A DNA stretch of 64,000 nucleotides from Gammaproteobacteria bacterium HGW-Gammaproteobacteria-15 (GCA_002840125.1 PGZF01000002.1:372001-436000); one strand, 5' to 3'. Shown: positions 44,626 to 53,557, numbered from the stretch's first letter. Numbers and translations: made by a program. The notes: generated from the sequence alone by a model not told the origin.

Positions 44626-44973
44626 AGTGAAAATCCTTTTTAGAGTAACGCAGGTCTTATATACCGCGCTTACAGCTTATCTGATGTGCCTTAGTTTATA
44701 CAAAAAACAGCCATAACACGATGCTGACAGGCAAATGCAGTAGCGTTTTTTCTGTTTAGCTGTGGCTGGCTTCAGGCAACATAGTTAAACCCTTCGCTAA
44801 GCTGTTATAAAGTCTGTAATTTCAACAGTTTTTGCCTGTAAATTCAGCATTGCGTTTAAAAAATGCCCGAACGATAAAAGCTGCTGAAAAAACTGTTGAC
44901 ACATTTTCAGTGGCACCCTAGAATGCGCCCCGTGTTCAGCGCTAACGCAGGTTAGCAAAAAACACAAAAGTGT
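44626..44973. other. Intergenic region between ATPase gene and tRNA cluster
   Basis: 348 bp with no supported gene. It carries the tRNA promoter (44896-44924) at its right end. The rest includes poly-A/T stretches and the likely promoter of the leftward ATPase gene, which I could not place. An antisense open frame here is the usual artefact of a tRNA-Ala complement. Confidence 0.7.
44896..44924 (+). promoter_or_regulatory. Near-consensus sigma-70 promoter of the tRNA operon with GC-rich discriminator
   Basis: TTGACA at 44896-44901 and TAGAAT at 44919-44924 are separated by exactly 17 bp. Immediately after lies GCGCCCCG, a GC-rich discriminator of the kind that gives stringent (ppGpp/DksA) control to stable-RNA promoters. 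The first tRNA begins 49 bp after the -10 box. Confidence 0.88.
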
Positions 44974-45049
<76 letters not shown>

Positions 45050-45063
45050 AGATTTTTTCGTGC

Positions 45064-45139
45064 GTCCCCTTCGTCTAGAGGCCTAGGACACCGCCCTTTC
45101 ACGGCGGTAACAGGGGTTCGAATCCCCTAGGGGACGCCA
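45064..45139 (+). tRNA. tRNA-Glu (anticodon TTC), copy 1
   Basis: 76 bases with encoded CCA. Acceptor stem GTCCCCT/AGGGGAC, anticodon stem CCGCC/GGCGG around CTTTCAC (anticodon TTC), T-arm AGGGGTTCGAATCCCCT. It lies 14 bp after the tRNA-Ala. Confidence 0.97.
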
Positions 45140-45171
45140 ATTAATCTGCAATTTTGAATGAATGTCTTTGC

Positions 45172-45247
45172 GTCCCCTTCGTCTAGAGGCCTAGGACACC
45201 GCCCTTTCACGGCGGTAACAGGGGTTCGAATCCCCTAGGGGACGCCA
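45172..45247 (+). tRNA. tRNA-Glu (anticodon TTC), copy 2
   Basis: Identical in sequence to copy 1, separated from it by 32 bp. Same anticodon TTC and encoded CCA. Confidence 0.97.
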
Positions 45248-45276
45248 CTTCATCATTCATTGTCATCTGTTACTGT

Positions 45277-45352
45277 GTCCCCTTCGTCTAGAGGCCTAGG
45301 ACACCGCCCTTTCACGGCGGTAACAGGGGTTCGAATCCCCTAGGGGACGCCA
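45277..45352 (+). tRNA. tRNA-Glu (anticodon TTC), copy 3
   Basis: Identical to copies 1 and 2, separated from copy 2 by 29 bp. The downstream 84 bp before tesA show no clear intrinsic terminator. Confidence 0.97.
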
Positions 45353-45436
45353 CTTCGCGTCATAGCACTAAATCACCAATACACATCCGCTAACAAACTC
45401 ATCCTTGAGTCTTTACCTATTCTGTTTCAAAATCCA

Positions 45437-46027
45437 TTAGTCTGTTTTTAACGCGGCCAATAACTTGCCGACAAATTCGCTAATCAGCGGCTGCGCTTTG
45501 CTGTTCGGATGTATGCCATCCGGCAGCATGAGTTCACTGTCAACAGCAATGTCGTCCATAAAAAACGGCCAGAGGGTTATTTGGTGTTTTTCTGCCAGTT
45601 GCGGATATAAATCACTGAATTGCTTGCCGTAACGTGGTCCATAGTTTGGCGGAATGCGTATTTGCATTAACACCGGCACGGCATTACTCTGCAGTATCAG
45701 TGCAATAATGTTGTTCAGGTTCGATTGCACAGTATCAATGGCAAAACCGCGCAGGCCATCGTTACCGCCAAGCTCAATTAATACCGCGTCTGGTTGATGT
45801 TGTTTTAACAGTGCGGGTAAACGCGCCAATCCGCCAGCGGTCGTTTCACCGCTGATGCTGGCATTAATCAGCTGCCAGTCTTCCTGTTGCTGTTGTAGCA
45901 GGTGAGGCCAGCCCTGTTGTTGTTGCATGCCATAAGCTGCACTGAGGCTGTCGCCCAGGATCAGTAATTTTTGTGCGAAACTGGCCTGACTGAAGAATCC
46001 GATTAACAAAATTAAGAAAATACGCAT
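45437..46027 (-). CDS. tesA: Periplasmic arylesterase / thioesterase I / lysophospholipase L1 (TesA)
   Basis: 196 aa. Signal peptide MRIFLILLIGFFSQASFA, then an SGNH hydrolase: block I ILGDSLSAAYGM with the nucleophilic serine, block III LGGNDGLRGF, and the Asp-His pair in PDGIHPNSKAQ. Length and motifs fit TesA. Its ATG shares bases with that of the divergent ABC gene, the two starts overlapping in CATG. The same divergent tesA/ybbA arrangement exists in E. coli. Substrates are probably acyl esters and lysophospholipids. Confidence 0.93.
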   Translation of the reverse strand: MRIFLILLIGFFSQASFAQKLLILGDSLSAAYGMQQQQGWPHLLQQQQEDWQLINASISGETTAGGLARLPALLKQHQPDAVLIELGGNDGLRGFAIDTVQSNLNNIIALILQSNAVPVLMQIRIPPNYGPRYGKQFSDLYPQLAEKHQITLWPFFMDDIAVDSELMLPDGIHPNSKAQPLISEFVGKLLAALKTD

Positions 46028-46733
46028 GATGAAAATACCTGAAGTTCATATTAAAGCGGTTAACCTGGCTAAGAGTGTCAAAGTTACCGATGGTTCACTC
46101 ACTATCCTGCATGATATCAGTTTGACTATCAATCGCGCTGAGACAGTTGCTATTGTCGGTGCTTCCGGCTCTGGTAAATCAACATTGCTCAGTTTACTGG
46201 CCGGGCTGGATGTGCCTACGGCAGGTGAAGTACATCTGGCCGGACATACTTTACACACTTTGTCAGAAGATCAGCGTGCGGCAATCCGCGCCAGAGATGT
46301 TGGCTTTGTATTTCAGTCTTTTTTGTTATTACCCAGCCTTACTGCGCTGGAAAACGTTACTTTGCCAGCCGAGCTTGCCGGCGATAAACAAGCAAGACAG
46401 CGTGGGCTTGAATTGCTGCAGCAGGTTGGGTTGGCACAGAGGGCGCATTTTTATCCGGCGCAATTATCCGGTGGTGAGCAACAGCGTGTTGCAATTGCCA
46501 GGGCATTTATTACACGGCCTGCAGTACTGTTTGCCGATGAGCCTTCAGCAAACCTTGATGCTACAACAGGGCGTAAAATTGAAGATTTACTGTTTAGTTT
46601 AAATGCTGAACAGGGCACTACACTGGTGTTGGTAACGCATAATGATGAGCTGGCAGCCCGCTGCCAGCGGCAATATCGTATGCAAGCCGGGCGTTTTGTA
46701 ACAGCAAATGAGGAAATGGCTCATGTGGGCTAG
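46026..46733 (+). CDS. ybbA: ABC transporter ATP-binding protein (YbbA-like)
   Basis: 235 aa. Walker A GASGSGKST near residue 40, Q-loop VFQSFLLLPSL, signature LSGGEQQRVAIARAF, Walker B AVLFADEPSANLD and a switch histidine in VLVTHNDE. It resembles YbbA of E. coli, the ATPase partner of YbbP. ATG 46026 and ATG 46029 share the frame; neither has a strong ribosome site. The promoter must lie within the start of tesA. The stop at 46733 lies inside the permease gene. The transport substrate is not established. Confidence 0.92.
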   Translation: MMKIPEVHIKAVNLAKSVKVTDGSLTILHDISLTINRAETVAIVGASGSGKSTLLSLLAGLDVPTAGEVHLAGHTLHTLSEDQRAAIRARDVGFVFQSFLLLPSLTALENVTLPAELAGDKQARQRGLELLQQVGLAQRAHFYPAQLSGGEQQRVAIARAFITRPAVLFADEPSANLDATTGRKIEDLLFSLNAEQGTTLVLVTHNDELAARCQRQYRMQAGRFVTANEEMAHVG

Positions 46734-49209
46734 TATTGCCTGGCGCCTGTTCTGGCGTGAACTGCGTCGCGGCGAGCTGTGGGTTATCGCTTTTGCTTTG
46801 TTCCTGGCGGTGGGTTCAGTGGTGAGCCTCAGTGGCATTACGCAAGGTGTGAAAAGTGCATTGATGCAGCGCAGTGCCCAGTTTACCGCTGCAGATAAAG
46901 TTCTGCGTTCCAGTCAACCGTTTGATATGGCAGTGATAGAACTTGCGCAGCAGAATAACCTGGCAACGGCGCAGCAAATGCAGTTCGATTCTATGCTGTT
47001 CGCCGGTGACAGTATGCAGCTGGCCACAATAAAGGCGGTTAGCGACAGCTACCCGCTACGTGGAGAGCTGTTACTTAAGGCGTCGGCAGATATCAACTCT
47101 GGTGACTATGCCAGCCTGATACCCGGTACGGTTTATGTTGAAGAACGCTTGTTTAATTTACTGGGTATAGCACCGGGCGATCAAATTGAAATAGGTATGC
47201 TAAGCCTTACCGTGAATGGTGTTATTGCGAATGAACCTGATGCGCCACTAAGCGTTTTTGGTGGCTCGCCACGCGTACTGATGCACCTGGATGACGTGAG
47301 TGCAACACAAATTGTGCAACCGGGTAGCCGTATTGGTTATCGTTATTTATTTGCCGGTGCCGCTTCAGATCTTGCCAGTTTTGAAACACAGATGACACCA
47401 CAACTGACTGCACATCAACGCTGGCAGGATATGGACCGCGAATCAGCTATTGGCAGCGCACTGGAACGGGCCGAGCGCTTTTTGTTGCTTGCAGGCTTGC
47501 TGGGGATTGTTCTGGCAGCTTGTGCCGCTGCTGTCGCTGCGGGGCGTTATAGCCAGCGCCATACCCAGTCGGTAGCCGTAATTAAGGCGCTGGGGGCCAC
47601 TACAGCGCAAATCAGACTTATTTATGGCAGCCACTTGTTGCTGGTTGTTATGTTCAGTCTGTTGTGCGGTGCTATTGCCGGACAGCTAACCATTGAAGCT
47701 GCGCAGTGGGGCATTACGCAGTTTCTTAGCGATTACAGAGCAGAGTTTAGTTGGCGGCCATTGTGGCTGGGCATATTAACCTGTGTAATTTGCGCCTTGT
47801 TGTTTGCTGCCCGGCCGATGTGGCGGTTGTCTCAGACTGCGGCGATTGATGTATTAAAACAGCCGGTAATAAATCTGGGGCTGGATAAGCTGCAACTGGT
47901 ATCTGGTGCCGTAGCGATCTGGGGCTTAATGTGGTTGTTTAGCGGTGAATTTATCTTAAGTATTGGCTTGTTTGCACTTTGCGGCTTATTTGCCTTACTG
48001 TTGCTGGCTGGTGCCAGCTTACTGGTACGGCTGGCAAAACCGGTAGCTGCCGGACAAAGCAGTGCCAGACGTCTGGCTTTGGCCAACTTGCGACGCCGGC
48101 TTTGGGCAAATAGTTTTCAGTTAATTACGTTCAGCCTGGCTATTTTTCTGGCATTGTTATTATATTTTCTGCGGGCAGAATTAATTGGCCAATGGCAGCA
48201 GCAGATACCGCCAGGGGCGCCAAACCAGTTTTTGGTTAATATTACTGAACAGCAACGCAACGACCTGAACCAGTTTGCTGCGCAACATTCGTTGCAGCTG
48301 GACAGTTATTATCCGGTGGTGCGTGGCCGCTTAGTATCGATTAACGATGAACAGCTGCAGGAAGAAGCCACTAAAGAAGATCGTAGCCAGCAGCGTGTTG
48401 GGGTGGGGCGTGAGCTAAACCTGACCTGGCTGTCAGAGCTGCCAGCCAATAATCAAATCACGGCAGGCAACTGGTTTGACAGCAACGCCACTGCACAGGT
48501 GTCGGTTGAAGCTGAGCTGGCTGAACGGCTGGCGCTGAAACTGGGCGATTCGGTGGTGTTTTCTATTGGTGGTGAGCCGCTGAGCGCTCAGGTAAGCAGT
48601 ATCCGTAAAGTGGACTGGAATAGTTTGCAGCCTAATTTTTACATGATTTTAAGCCCGGACTTGCTGGCCGATTTTCCCGCTACCTATATCACGGCATTTT
48701 ATCTGGAGGCTGAGCGTAATCAGTTACTAAACCAACTGGCGCGTTTAATGCCAACGGTAACAGTGATAAGCGTAGATAATATTATAAAACAGGTAAACGA
48801 TATTATTGAGCAGGTAACAGTGGCACTAAGTTTTATTCTGGTGATTATTTGTCTGGCCGCCGGATTAGTGCTGGTGGCTCAGGTACAGGCCACGCTGGAG
48901 CAACGTGAGCAGGAGCTGGCCATTTTACGCACTTTAGGTGCCCAGTATGCGTTCTTGCGTAATGCGCTGATACTGGAGTTTGCTTTGCTGGGGGCAATGG
49001 CGGGTTTATTTGCCACTATTCTGGCGGAGTTGATGCTGGTGATAGTACAGCAACGCGTGTTTAACTTGCCATTTCAGCTGCATTACACCTTATGGTGGCT
49101 TGGGCCTGTACTGGGTGTTGTAACAGTAACTTTACTGGGGTGGTGGCAGCTAAAGCGTCTGCTGCGCATCCCTGGTGCCCAGTTAATGCGCAAAGTGCTG
49201 CAGGGTTAA
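46723..49209 (+). CDS. ybbP: FtsX-family ABC permease (YbbP-like)
   Basis: About 828 aa. One N-terminal membrane helix (VIAFALFLAVGSVVSL), a large periplasmic domain, two blocks of three or four helices around residues 260-460, and a second FtsX block at the C-terminus. This layout (two FtsX permease domains in one chain) is that of YbbP. ATG 46723 has GAGGA 9 bp upstream and is preferred over ATG 46708. It overlaps the end of the ATPase gene by 11 bp. The stop overlaps the end of the convergent yfcH-like gene. Confidence 0.91.
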   Translation: MWASIAWRLFWRELRRGELWVIAFALFLAVGSVVSLSGITQGVKSALMQRSAQFTAADKVLRSSQPFDMAVIELAQQNNLATAQQMQFDSMLFAGDSMQLATIKAVSDSYPLRGELLLKASADINSGDYASLIPGTVYVEERLFNLLGIAPGDQIEIGMLSLTVNGVIANEPDAPLSVFGGSPRVLMHLDDVSATQIVQPGSRIGYRYLFAGAASDLASFETQMTPQLTAHQRWQDMDRESAIGSALERAERFLLLAGLLGIVLAACAAAVAAGRYSQRHTQSVAVIKALGATTAQIRLIYGSHLLLVVMFSLLCGAIAGQLTIEAAQWGITQFLSDYRAEFSWRPLWLGILTCVICALLFAARPMWRLSQTAAIDVLKQPVINLGLDKLQLVSGAVAIWGLMWLFSGEFILSIGLFALCGLFALLLLAGASLLVRLAKPVAAGQSSARRLALANLRRRLWANSFQLITFSLAIFLALLLYFLRAELIGQWQQQIPPGAPNQFLVNITEQQRNDLNQFAAQHSLQLDSYYPVVRGRLVSINDEQLQEEATKEDRSQQRVGVGRELNLTWLSELPANNQITAGNWFDSNATAQVSVEAELAERLALKLGDSVVFSIGGEPLSAQVSSIRKVDWNSLQPNFYMILSPDLLADFPATYITAFYLEAERNQLLNQLARLMPTVTVISVDNIIKQVNDIIEQVTVALSFILVIICLAAGLVLVAQVQATLEQREQELAILRTLGAQYAFLRNALILEFALLGAMAGLFATILAELMLVIVQQRVFNLPFQLHYTLWWLGPVLGVVTVTLLGWWQLKRLLRIPGAQLMRKVLQG

Positions 49210-50099
49210 CCTTGCAGCGCTTTTAGTGCATCGGATAGTTGAGAGTATTTAAACGCAAAACCGGCATGTTGCAGTTTTGCCGGTATAACCCGTTGGCCGG
49301 TCAGTAGCAGATCGGCCATTTCACCCAACATAAGTTTAAGTACAAAGGCCGGCATTGGTAGTATAGCGGGGCGGTGCAATACCTTGGCCAGTTGCTGGCT
49401 GAATTCCGCATTGGTTACCGGGTTAGGGGCAGTAGCGTTAAATGGGCCGGTTAAGGTAGGGTGTTGCAGCAAAAAGTCTGTTAAACGCAGCATGTCTTGC
49501 AAATGCACCCATGACATATACTGCTCACCGTTGCCAATACGGCCGCCCAGGCCGAGTTTAAATGGGAGCAGCATCTTTTTTAACGCTCCACCTTCGTTTG
49601 CCAGCACTATACCGGTACGCAATAAGCAGACGCGGGTATTGGCAGATTGAGCCGCCAGCGCCAGTTGTTCCCAGCGCTGGCATAGCTCAGATGAAAATTC
49701 AGCATGAAACGGCTGGTAATCTTCATCAATAAACTGTTGCTGCTGACGGCCATAAATACCGATAGCAGAACCGCTGATCAGTACCGACGGCGGTGTGCTG
49801 GCGGCATTAATCGCGCCAACCACTTGTTCTGTTATTGCCCAGCGGCTGTCACATAGCAGTTGCTTTTGCGCATCACTCCAGCGTTTACCAACGATAGGTT
49901 CTCCAGCAAGGTTTATCACTGCATCAATCTGGTTAAAATCAACCTGCTGTAATGACTGAACCGTGCGTACCTCAGGCCCCAGTTGCTGTTGAGCTTGGGC
50001 TGGATTACGTGTTAGCACGATCAGCTTATGTTGGTTAAGCCAGTGTTTTACCAGCGCAGAGCCAATTAAACCGGTGCCGCCGGTTAGTAAAATATGCAT
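49206..50099 (-). CDS. yfcH: TIGR01777-family NAD(P)-binding epimerase/oxidoreductase (YfcH-like)
   Basis: 297 aa. SDR fold with ILLTGGTGLIGSALVKHWL at the N-terminus and VINLAGEPIVGKRWSDAQKQLL, which is distinctive for the family. The active-site Ser/Tyr region reads LISGSAIGIYGRQ. A late FNATAPNPVTNAEFSQQLA completes it. E. coli yfcH is also adjacent to folX, so the pairing supports the call. Substrate unknown. Confidence 0.9.
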   Translation of the reverse strand: MHILLTGGTGLIGSALVKHWLNQHKLIVLTRNPAQAQQQLGPEVRTVQSLQQVDFNQIDAVINLAGEPIVGKRWSDAQKQLLCDSRWAITEQVVGAINAASTPPSVLISGSAIGIYGRQQQQFIDEDYQPFHAEFSSELCQRWEQLALAAQSANTRVCLLRTGIVLANEGGALKKMLLPFKLGLGGRIGNGEQYMSWVHLQDMLRLTDFLLQHPTLTGPFNATAPNPVTNAEFSQQLAKVLHRPAILPMPAFVLKLMLGEMADLLLTGQRVIPAKLQHAGFAFKYSQLSDALKALQG

Positions 50100-50144
50100 A
50101 GATACACCTTGCTGACAACGCTGAAGACAACTTCAGTATAGAAG

Positions 50145-50510
50145 TTATTTATTCAGCGACAGGGTAAGCGATACGGAATCGGCAAAACGCAGTGCGTGTG
50201 GTTTATCAATTTCTACTTCGGCATAGCGCACTGAAGGATGCTCCGCGGCAATAGCCAGCACTTCTGCTGTCAGTTTTTCCAGTAAAGAAAAACGTTGTTG
50301 CTCCACCAGAGCGATAATTTTTTTAGTAATAGTGCGGTAATTAAGCGCCTTGTCCATATCGTCAGTGTTGGCAGCATCATTAGCGCTGTAATGAATTTTT
50401 GCGTTAATGACAACATCTTGCTTATTGTTTATTTCTTCGTCTTTAATACCAATATAGGTACGTAAACGTAAATTTTTAATTTTTATTACAGCAGGGTTAT
50501 TCAGTTCCAT
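50145..50510 (-). CDS. folX: Dihydroneopterin triphosphate 2'-epimerase (FolX)
   Basis: 121 aa, very close to E. coli FolX in the stretches [30 protein letters not shown] and [13 protein letters not shown]. The DHNA-aldolase fold is present; DEEINNKQD and the late [19 protein letters not shown] place it nearer FolX than FolB. It epimerises dihydroneopterin triphosphate, with side aldolase activity. It lies 45 bp upstream of the yfcH-like gene, in the same order as E. coli. Confidence 0.93.
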   Translation of the reverse strand: MELNNPAVIKIKNLRLRTYIGIKDEEINNKQDVVINAKIHYSANDAANTDDMDKALNYRTITKKIIALVEQQRFSLLEKLTAEVLAIAAEHPSVRYAEVEIDKPHALRFADSVSLTLSLNK

Positions 50511-50564
50511 CGGGTGGTATCCAACTCAAATTAGACAGTCTAGTATGCTATTACGCCTGGTTTG

Positions 50565-50585
50565 CCCGGCGCGATCAACGCCGGG
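50565..50585 (-). terminator. GC-rich stem-loop downstream of the PhoQ-like kinase gene
   Basis: CCCGGCG and CGCCGGG form a 7-bp perfect stem with a 7-base loop, 17 bp beyond the kinase stop. On the minus strand it is followed by CAAACCAGG, without a T run, so factor-dependent termination or RNA 3'-end protection is more likely than intrinsic termination. Confidence 0.42.
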
Positions 50586-50601
50586 ACACCGCAGAGTGTA
50601 T

Positions 50602-51909
50602 TTAGTTAAATTTTACACTAAAACGGGCGCCGCCCAGCGGGCTATCATCTAATACCAGTTCACCGGAATAAGATTCAACCAGCTCGGCAACAATAGCCAA
50701 CCCTACGCCATGGCCTTCGCGATAGGTATCCAGCCTAGTGCCGCGCTCAAACAGCTGTTTACGTTTTGCTACCGGTACGCCCGGGCCATCGTCTTCAACA
50801 CAGAGGCTGAACGGATTTTGGCGGATAGTGACATAAACCTGATGCCGGCAGGCTTTACTGGCATTGTCGAGCAGATTGCCAAGAATTTCCATTAAGTCTG
50901 TTTCATCACCGCGAAATACCGCATTAGTCGCGCAATCTACGGTAAAAGCGACATTCTTATCACGGTAAATTTTCTGCAGTGCAGAGGTAAGCTTCTCTAT
51001 TAATGGTTTAACCGTAATTTGTTTTTTCCAGATATCCTGGCCTGAACTGCTGGCACGTTTTAGCTGGTGTTCAATCATGGCGGTAATACGGTCAAGCTGC
51101 TCTTTAAGCTCAGGTTGCTGGCTAAGAGCAGAGGTTTGTAACACTGCAACCGGCGTTTTCAGCGCGTGAGCCAGATCACTGAGGTGATGGCGGTAACGTT
51201 GCTTTTGCCGATTTTGGTTTTGCAGCAGTAAATTTAAGTCTTCTTTAAGAATACTCAGCTCAGCAGGATAGCGGCCGGTGAGTTGCTCCTGGCTGCCATT
51301 TTCGACCCGGCGGATTTCATGATCAAGCCGCGACAGCGGTTTTGTCGTCCAGTAATAGGCCAGTAGCATTAACAATAACAGCATAATACCTATGCCGATA
51401 AACCACTGAATTAATGTAGCGCGAAATGTTTTTTGCGGGGCTATCAAACGTTCATGTGTTTGCACCACATGCATACTCAGCGGCCGGGTATAATCTTCGG
51501 CATCAAATAACAACGAGATCGACAAAATCCAGTATTGCATACCGTGTTGAGTAACCGAGCGGAATAAATGCTCACCTGGCGGCAGCTCTTCGGTTGGAGG
51601 CACAAAATGCTGGTTCAGTGACGAGTCTGACTGCCAGACTAAGTCTTGTTCATGGGTAATAAAAGCGCTCAGGCCAGAGTCAGGCCGGTAAAAATCCGGT
51701 GCCAGAGTATTGTTGATTAGCTCAACTTTGTCTTCTGAAACACTAAGTTCAGATAACATAGCGTACATATGCACTTCCAGCTTCTGTTCTGTGTTAGTTA
51801 GAAGCTGGGTGTAAAATGCACGATCAATTGCCAGAAAAGAGCTGGGAAGCAGCAGCAATAGCAAAAAAATGCTGATCAGCAGTTGCCTCAGCTTTAATGA
51901 CAGCGTCAT
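50602..51909 (-). CDS. phoQ: Sensor histidine kinase, PhoQ-like
   Basis: 435 aa. Two membrane helices (LLISIFLLLLLLPSSFLAI and FIGIGIMLLLLMLLAYYW) flank a periplasmic sensor of about 130 residues. The H-box DLAHALKTPVAVLQTSALS resembles E. coli PhoQ's HSLKTPLAVL. NLLDNASKACR, EDDGPGV and GHGVGLAIVAELV form the ATP site. It starts 1 bp after the response-regulator stop. It probably senses divalent cations or envelope stress; the ligand cannot be read from the sequence. PhoQ is the best match, but similar kinases with PepSY partners exist. Confidence 0.82.
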   Translation of the reverse strand: MTLSLKLRQLLISIFLLLLLLPSSFLAIDRAFYTQLLTNTEQKLEVHMYAMLSELSVSEDKVELINNTLAPDFYRPDSGLSAFITHEQDLVWQSDSSLNQHFVPPTEELPPGEHLFRSVTQHGMQYWILSISLLFDAEDYTRPLSMHVVQTHERLIAPQKTFRATLIQWFIGIGIMLLLLMLLAYYWTTKPLSRLDHEIRRVENGSQEQLTGRYPAELSILKEDLNLLLQNQNRQKQRYRHHLSDLAHALKTPVAVLQTSALSQQPELKEQLDRITAMIEHQLKRASSSGQDIWKKQITVKPLIEKLTSALQKIYRDKNVAFTVDCATNAVFRGDETDLMEILGNLLDNASKACRHQVYVTIRQNPFSLCVEDDGPGVPVAKRKQLFERGTRLDTYREGHGVGLAIVAELVESYSGELVLDDSPLGGARFSVKFN

Positions 51910-51910
51910 A

Positions 51911-52588
51911 TCAGGCTACTGTCATTGTGAAGCGATAGCCTCTGCCACGCAGCGTCTCTATTGGCTTGGTTTCACCATCAGGGTCCAGCTTTTTACGTAG
52001 CCGCAGCACAAAAACTTCAATAACATTGCTGTCCAGATCAAAGTCCTGATCATAAATATGCTCAGTCAGCTCTGTTTTGGATATAACCTTATTAGGGTTA
52101 AGCATGAAGTATTCCAGCACCTTATACTCGTAAGCGGTCAGGTTTATTTCTTCTTCACGAACCCAGACCTGCTGCGTTCGGCTATTCAGAGCAATAGGGC
52201 CTGCAGACAGTGTCGGTTCCGGCTGTCCGGCAGCACGGCGGATTAACGCGTTGCAACGGGCAAGCAGTTCTTCGGTATGAAAGGGTTTGGTCAGGTAGTC
52301 ATCAGCCCCAGCATCCAGGCCTTCAACTTTTTCCTGCCAGCTGCCGCGGGCGGTCAGCACAATAATAGGCGTTTTCAGCGCTTTTTGTCTGGCTTTGCGG
52401 ATCAGTGTCAGGCCATCCATTTTTGGCAGGCCGATATCAATAATTGCCAGGTCGTAGGGGTATTCAGACAACTTGAACCAGCCATCATCACCATCAACCG
52501 CAACGTCAACACTGAACTGTTGTTGCTGCAGTTGTTCTTTTATTTGCTGAGCCAACAGGTTTTCATCTTCAACAACTAATAAACGCAT
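51911..52588 (-). CDS. phoP: OmpR/PhoB-family response regulator, PhoP-like
   Basis: 225 aa. Receiver domain with acidic pocket VVEDEN, phospho-aspartate in LAIIDIGLP, TARGSWQEK and the switch lysine in DYLTKPF. The C-terminal winged helix has NLTAYEYKVLEYFMLNPNKV and TLRGRGYRF. TARxSWQxKVExLxAGADDY matches PhoP of enteric bacteria closely. It overlaps the PepSY gene stop by one base, giving an operon PepSY - regulator - kinase. Confidence 0.85.
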   Translation of the reverse strand: MRLLVVEDENLLAQQIKEQLQQQQFSVDVAVDGDDGWFKLSEYPYDLAIIDIGLPKMDGLTLIRKARQKALKTPIIVLTARGSWQEKVEGLDAGADDYLTKPFHTEELLARCNALIRRAAGQPEPTLSAGPIALNSRTQQVWVREEEINLTAYEYKVLEYFMLNPNKVISKTELTEHIYDQDFDLDSNVIEVFVLRLRKKLDPDGETKPIETLRGRGYRFTMTVA

Positions 52589-52845
52589 TAATTTCCTTCC
52601 CTTTGCACCTGGCCGGAACGGCCATCAACTAATACTGTTACCACACGGCCATCAGATTGTAACACCCTGATGCGATAATTTTGTTGTTCGGTCTGCACTT
52701 TGACGATTTTACCCGGATATCTCTGCTGGGCCAGTGTTGCTGCTTGTTCTTTTGTCACAGCAGGTCGTTTGGGCGATGTCATTGCCGCTGTGGTAGCACT
52801 GAACAGCAGTGCAGTTATGATCAGAAGTACCTTAGTGCGAAGCAT
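52588..52845 (-). CDS. Secreted PepSY-domain protein
   Basis: 85 aa. Signal peptide MLRTKVLLIITALLFSATTAAM, then a short PepSY module (VTKEQAATLAQQRYPGKIVKVQTEQQ, IRVLQSDGRVVTVLVDGRSGQV). It is the first gene of the operon with the PhoP/PhoQ-like pair and shares a base with the regulator start. PepSY proteins near two-component systems are thought to modulate the kinase or be its output; that is inference. Confidence 0.83.
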   Translation of the reverse strand: MLRTKVLLIITALLFSATTAAMTSPKRPAVTKEQAATLAQQRYPGKIVKVQTEQQNYRIRVLQSDGRVVTVLVDGRSGQVQREGN

Positions 52846-53204
52846 TGTTCTCTCCAGAATGTATCAGCGGTACTGTACCGAACTATTAATTCAGCGGCAA
52901 TCATCAATGTGTGTCAAAGACTTATCTTTGTTTTTTCACCACACATCAGCACCTATTTTAAGCTCCTGCATGCAGCTTAGTGGCGCATGTCTTAATTAGC
53001 GCTGAATGTTATTGCTGGCAAAATTGAAATAAAGTTAATTAATATTTGCAAATGTGAATTTATTGGCTAATTTAAAAGTGTTGGCATTTATAGATCTCCG
53101 ATGCTGATTGGGTTGCCTGCCTGCCGGAATAATGCCAACCGAGGTGTGGCAGGCTGTAGTCGAGGGAGTCTTCAGGGATAGGAGAGCACTTTAAGGATGA
53201 AACG
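52846..53204. other. Intergenic region, divergent promoters of PepSY-PhoPQ and comEA-like genes
   Basis: 359 bp. The left part must carry the PepSY-PhoPQ promoter; no clear PhoP direct repeat is seen. The right part has a possible leader for the comEA-like gene with overlapping stems: GGTTG/CAACC (53111-53115 with 53136-53140) and GCCTGCC/GGCAGGC (53115-53121 with 53148-53154). No gene is supported. Confidence 0.5.
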
Positions 53205-53519
53205 ATGAAAAAATTAGCTATTGCTGTGGGTATGACATTATTAACGTTAGCGGCTAATCAGTGTCTGGCACAGACACAACCTGCGGCTGAGGTTACCAAG
53301 GCCAGCGCTGCTGCGCATAATGTACAAAAAGTAAATATCAACAATGCCACTCTGGAACAACTCGATGCAATTCCTGGTTTGGGTAAGAAAAAAGCTCAGG
53401 CTGTGCTCGATCATATTGCTGAGAACGGCCCGATTAAAGATCAGGCACAGTTAACTCAGGTAAAAGGTATTGGCGATAAACTGGCGACCAAAATTGGCCC
53501 TTATCTGAGCTACAACTAG
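53205..53519 (+). CDS. Secreted helix-hairpin-helix protein, ComEA-like
   Basis: 104 aa. Signal peptide MKKLAIAVGMTLLTLAANQCLA and a short A/E/K-rich linker precede a double HhH module: VNINNATLEQLDAIPGLGKKKAQAVLDHI and LTQVKGIGDKLATKIGPYL, the two GxG hairpins of ComEA. It probably binds DNA in the periplasm during uptake. TTAAGGATG lies upstream of ATG 53205. The gene stands alone. Confidence 0.87.
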   Translation: MKKLAIAVGMTLLTLAANQCLAQTQPAAEVTKASAAAHNVQKVNINNATLEQLDAIPGLGKKKAQAVLDHIAENGPIKDQAQLTQVKGIGDKLATKIGPYLSYN

Positions 53520-53527
53520 CCCGGTGT

Positions 53528-53557
53528 AGCCCTTGTGATTAGTCTCCAAGGGCTTTC
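53528..53557 (+). terminator. Rho-independent-type hairpin after the comEA-like gene
   Basis: AGCCCTTG and CAAGGGCT form an 8-bp stem around an 11-base loop, followed by TTCATTT. It begins 8 bp after the comEA-like stop, and its right half lies inside the last codons of the convergent EAL/HDOD gene (stop at 53539). Confidence 0.6.

Noticed and set aside
45064-45352. Three 76-base direct repeats with about 30-base spacers, looking like a CRISPR array
   Set aside because: Each repeat folds as a tRNA-Glu with anticodon TTC and CCA end.
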